From assembly GCA_963682055.1 (NCBI GenBank), contig OY821743.1, positions 31,854,702-31,918,701 of the forward strand: a DNA stretch of 64,000 bases, read 5' to 3'. The DNA comes from Primula veris. Taxonomy: Eukaryota > Streptophyta > Magnoliopsida > Ericales > Primulaceae. Shown piece by piece: positions 60,385 through 64,000 of the stretch; the first letter of the stretch is position 1; each line of letters opens with the position of its first letter. The notes below the pieces were generated by a model. The model searched no databases. It saw only the letters and a program-made list of their open reading frames with translations, and was not told the DNA's origin. The position numbers and the translations under genes are program-made.

Positions 60385-62075
60385 TAACTAGGGTAAAGTA
60401 ATAAGGAGTTATTTTATCTTCTTCAAGTTTTCTATGGAAAATCAGAATTAGGCACGCAGAGCTCTCCACCTCGGAACCATAATAATATATCTTAACCTTG
60501 GGAGAATTCACAAATTGTTCTAGTTCCGTTTTGTCTTCGATTAGATGAAAAGGGGGAGAAATAAGAGAACAAAATACTCTAGATATATATAGAATTTCAA
60601 AGAAACGGCTATAACTAAATGTCAAGGGTGAATTAAAGTTTGAAAAGGAGAAAACAAAATAAATTCATTGAAAGGACATATTTTCATTGAAAACCCAGCA
60701 TCACCAACCCACCTTAGCACGAAGTAAAGTTTCGAGAGTACCGATTGAAGTACCTGAAACTGTAATGTAAGAAGAAGAAGTCAAAATGATTAACACGGGG
60801 AGCAAATTCGTCATCCATTTATCAAATTATTAATAATAGCAGGAAAAAAAACTGATAGTATTGAGAGGCAACAACCTAATATTTCAAAAAGATAAAGAAG
60901 GAAACAAAAGAAGAGGAGATAGACAAATTTTTTACACCACGGTCCCATAAAAACTATTCTGTTTCCACTCATGATGCTTTGATGCAATATTCTCATTTGT
61001 ATACCGATTATATAAGGTTCTGAATTGAAGAAATACACACAAATCGGCCCTTTTTAAAAATAATAATTAAGTTCACTAATTCTTGCCATTTGAACAACCT
61101 TCACAAATGAATAGTCTATAAATACAAAACAATATAACAAAACGTACATATATATATATATATATATATTGGGATAATTATAGTTTTACTACACCGACCT
61201 GTTGGTGGTTAAAAATTTGCATATTTATCTTATAAGATTAACAATTTGCATACTCACCTATAAGATATATATCAATCAACACACTTTAGTTGATTTATGT
61301 TAACTTTTTATCCGATTTTTGGTCATATATACGATGTTAATTTTACCTTTAAATCATAATTGTAAGCGGTAACGTGATCACACGTGACCAAACTTTTCTT
61401 AAAAAATTTCGTAAATAATCATTTTATTTTTCCAAATAAGATTACTAAAAATATTATTTTATTGTCCAATGCCGTTTGTCTTAACTTCATATTTATTTTA
61501 TTTTATGCTATAAAAATTTCTTTTTTTTTTATATTAGACCATATCTATTTCATCTTCTATTCGACATATTTTTTACACCACGGTCCCAAAAAAGCCATTT
61601 TGGTTCCACCCATGATGCTTTGATGCAATATTCTCATTTGTATACCGATTATATAAGTTTCTGAATTGAAGAAATACACACAAATCGGCCCTTTTTAAAA
61701 ATAATAATTAAGTTCACTAATTTTTGCCATTTGAACAACATTCACATATGAATAGTCTAGAAATACAAAACAATATAACAAAACGTACATATACATATAT
61801 ATATATATATATATGAGATCATAAATAAACATATAAACTAATAAAATAAATATCCCAAAATGTCATCCATTTGATGAGTTACTAAGGTTTATATGCATTT
61901 AAAATAAAGATCTCCTACAAGAATTGAAAAATATTTATATGCAAAATAAATTCAATTACCTTTTATCTGGTAAATCACGTATTCGTTTTATAATTGATTC
62001 CATACTCGTAATGTCATTATCGTCTTTGTCTTTAGATTTTTCATCACTTCCATTGGCAATGTTAATGCTTTCCAT
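60385..62075 (-). pseudogene. DICER-LIKE 4-type gene fragment, copy 3 (most eroded)
   Basis: Only the outer pieces remain on the minus strand: first exon 62075-61960 (MESINIANGSDEKSKDKDD, 116 nt, still open), 60753-60713 (TSIGTLETLLRA type, 41 nt) and about 60550-60385 (IEDKTELEQFVNSPKVKIYY). The DECH exon, the TAS exon and the QARVIED-type exon are deleted. The splice acceptor of the last piece (GCAGGTTCAT in copies 1 and 2) is lost by a small deletion (GATGAAAAGGGGG on the plus strand). Confidence 0.8.
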
Positions 62076-62524
62076 TTTGTAAGAAATCTAGATTTTTTTT
62101 CGCCGCCGTGACAATCAGGGTAATGTATACAAGCATTATATTAAAAAAATAATAATATATATATATATATATATACGAGTGTTATATAATGCAACCTAAT
62201 GGGCTTTTTTTCATTCGGCCGGAACAACTATACTCGGGAATTAATTTGCATTGTTTATTATTTTTTTGTCGGTTTAACACAATTTTTTAGTGACTATAGT
62301 ACTACATTTAAAAACTCATTGCACAAAGTTAATTTAATTGGATTTATAGCCACAAAGTGAACCACGGTCTTTTTTCTGTTTGATTGAGAGTAGAAGCGTG
62401 ATAATCAAAGAGAAAAAACTCTACATTGGTTTTGGATACTACTAATCATGTGTTATTGAAGATAGGGAAAAAGTAGAGAATTTGGAATGATAATTTAGAG
62501 AATTGGATGCTATATTAGAGGGAC

Positions 62525-62715
62525 CATTACAAAAAAATCCAAATACCGACGGGATTAGTGACGGTATTTTTTGTTACGAGCTTATTAACAACGGTTTTTG
62601 TGACTGTTTTGTGACAGTTTAGTCAATTTGCGACAGATTTGTGACAACTTTTTAAATTAGCGACAGACTTGTGACAGCTTTTGACTCTCACTAAATCAAA
62701 CATTATTTTATAGTG
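62525..62715. mobile_element. CACTA-type MITE inserted in Dicer-like repeat copy 3
   Basis: The 191-bp insertion reads CATTACAAAAAAAT at the left and, read inward, CACTATAAAATAAT at the right. Flanks are GAC and AAC; copies 1 and 2 read GAGGGACGTAGAG without it (about 48271 and 54134), so the 3-bp duplication was GAC. Repeated GCGACAG/GTGACAG words inside are like the subterminal repeats of CACTA elements. Confidence 0.8.
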
Positions 62716-63733
62716 AACGTAGAGATAGAAGCTAGAGTTCTTATTCATCATAAATCTGATGAAATTTAAACAAGGAAACATATATGCTCTCGCCTTAAAG
62801 GGTAAAATGTAAACTAACCAAATACTCAACCAGAAACAATTGAAAAAGGAAATAAAATATAAACTATCTCTTTCGTGTTGGAGCCTACCAGTCCGTCACC
62901 CGTATAGTAACATAATCAAAGAAGATGCGGAAAAAAAAAATGAAGTATTACTGAGCGTCGTAGTACAAATGTTACTATAATAGCCAAAATTATGTGTTAA
63001 TGTCTGGCTAGTTTAATGCAAATCAACTCCCATCTTCAACATCAATATATGTCGTTATAGTCATAAGCATAATAAAACAGAATTTACTTAAACTGCATAT
63101 CGCTTGATATTTACCTGAATTAGATATTGGAGAAATTTATCCGATTACATTGAAAAAGCAGTACAAAACCTATTTCCTTCAATTCAAGCAAAAAAAATAT
63201 TAGGACGATCAATCACAGAACTCCATATGTTTAGAGTCTTTAGACAATTGATAAGAATAACATTGCTTGAAAAAATAAACTTCATATGGTTTTTTAATAA
63301 ATTAGAAAAAAACGAATAATATATACCTATTGATCATGTAAATAAGAGTGTTTAATGCATAAATATTATTACAAAAAACATGCACAAAAAAGTAATTACA
63401 AATACGAGAGCAAGTGGTGGTATGACAAATAATTTATCGATTAACGTATGGTTATAAATCAAGGTCTAATATTAAGTACTATACTTGTTCACTTTTGCTA
63501 GTGATAATGATCAAGTGTCATGTTGTATACTTTAATTTGTTGATGGTACTATTAGTTTAGGAGACGAGAATTAAATAGGTGTGAACGAGAAATTGAATTT
63601 TAAATACTTGCATTTTTGTTTTAGTTAATTAGGTCAAAGACATGATATATCTATGGTAATTCTAACTGTCAAAAGATGGTAACCCCCTTGTACGTAGTCA
63701 AGTTAGGTTGGTAGTACCGATATATGATAACTT

Positions 63734-64000
63734 TTATGGATTAATACATCATATCTATCACTTTTGAACTTTAATTCTCAACAGATATCTATTATAATTT
63801 ACATTTCTCTTAGTTACCACTTTTTCATACTAAATAAACTAAAAAAAAATCTAATTTCATTAAAAAACAGAAAATATATCTCTCCCTCCCTCCGTTATAA
63901 ATGAAAAAAACCACAAAAAATTATAAAAAATTATAAAAAATACAAAAATACAAAAAATGAAAAAAATCGTAAAAAATCACAAAAAATTATTAAAAATAAA
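63734..64000. other. AT-rich end of window, no gene seen
   Basis: After copy 3 ends, the DNA is unrelated to the region following copies 1 and 2. CTCCCTCCCTCCGTTATAAA at about 63882 resembles the outer end of a Stowaway-type MITE running off the window, and a (A)nTTATAA-type low-complexity run follows. Confidence 0.35.

Larger units (their letters stand above)
60351..63733 (-). repeat. Dicer-like segmental repeat, copy 3
   Basis: Third head-to-tail copy, starting AAACAAAGTCATATAGTGAT and ending at about 63733, where similarity to copies 1 and 2 stops after CGATATATGATAACTTT. Relative to copy 2 it lacks about 1.5 kb of helicase exons. It has an internal duplication (60925-61170 and 61555-61815, both with ATGATGCTTTGATGCAATAT) and carries a CACTA MITE at 62525-62715. 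Confidence 0.85.

Overview
This is plant nuclear DNA, almost certainly from a eudicot. It is AT-rich, has intron-containing genes with GT-AG borders, a plant-type tRNA gene, an acyl-ACP thioesterase with a plastid-type leader, a type I inositol-polyphosphate 5-phosphatase, and many small DNA transposons. I cannot name the species or family from the sequence alone.

Gene-bearing part (1-41 kb). An LTR-like sequence opens the window. It is followed by an intronless FatB-type acyl-ACP thioesterase (+), a tRNA-Arg(CCG) gene (+), a ten-exon SDR12-type short-chain dehydrogenase (-), and an eleven-exon inositol polyphosphate 5-phosphatase (-). From about 25 to 37 kb there are only transposon remnants, degenerate repeats and one broken gene fragment. 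At 40.7-41.2 kb lies a small single-exon gene (-) for a mitochondrion-targeted coiled-coil protein. Its last codons and 3' flank have been amplified into a degenerate tandem array of roughly eleven copies reaching back to 37.9 kb.

Repeat-built part (46.4-63.7 kb). Three head-to-tail copies of one segment fill this stretch. Each carries, on the minus strand, the upstream region and the first part of a DICER-LIKE 4-type gene: a first exon, then pieces of the DExH helicase domain including the DECH box. The Walker A exon and everything after the early helicase domain are absent. Each copy has different breaks. Copy 1 holds a pogo-type transposon in a TA site that copies 2 and 3 show empty. Copy 3 holds a CACTA-type MITE that copies 1 and 2 lack. 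Copy 2 is split by a MITE, which is split by a 4.3-kb long-TIR element, which contains two homologous low-complexity arrays separated by a further repeat.

The genes look like independent housekeeping or metabolic loci and do not form a pathway. The most unusual structures are the truncated Dicer-like tandem array with its nested insertions and the 3'-end-derived satellite beside the mitochondrial gene. Exon coordinates were worked out by eye from splice borders, reading frame and family resemblance. No database search was run.
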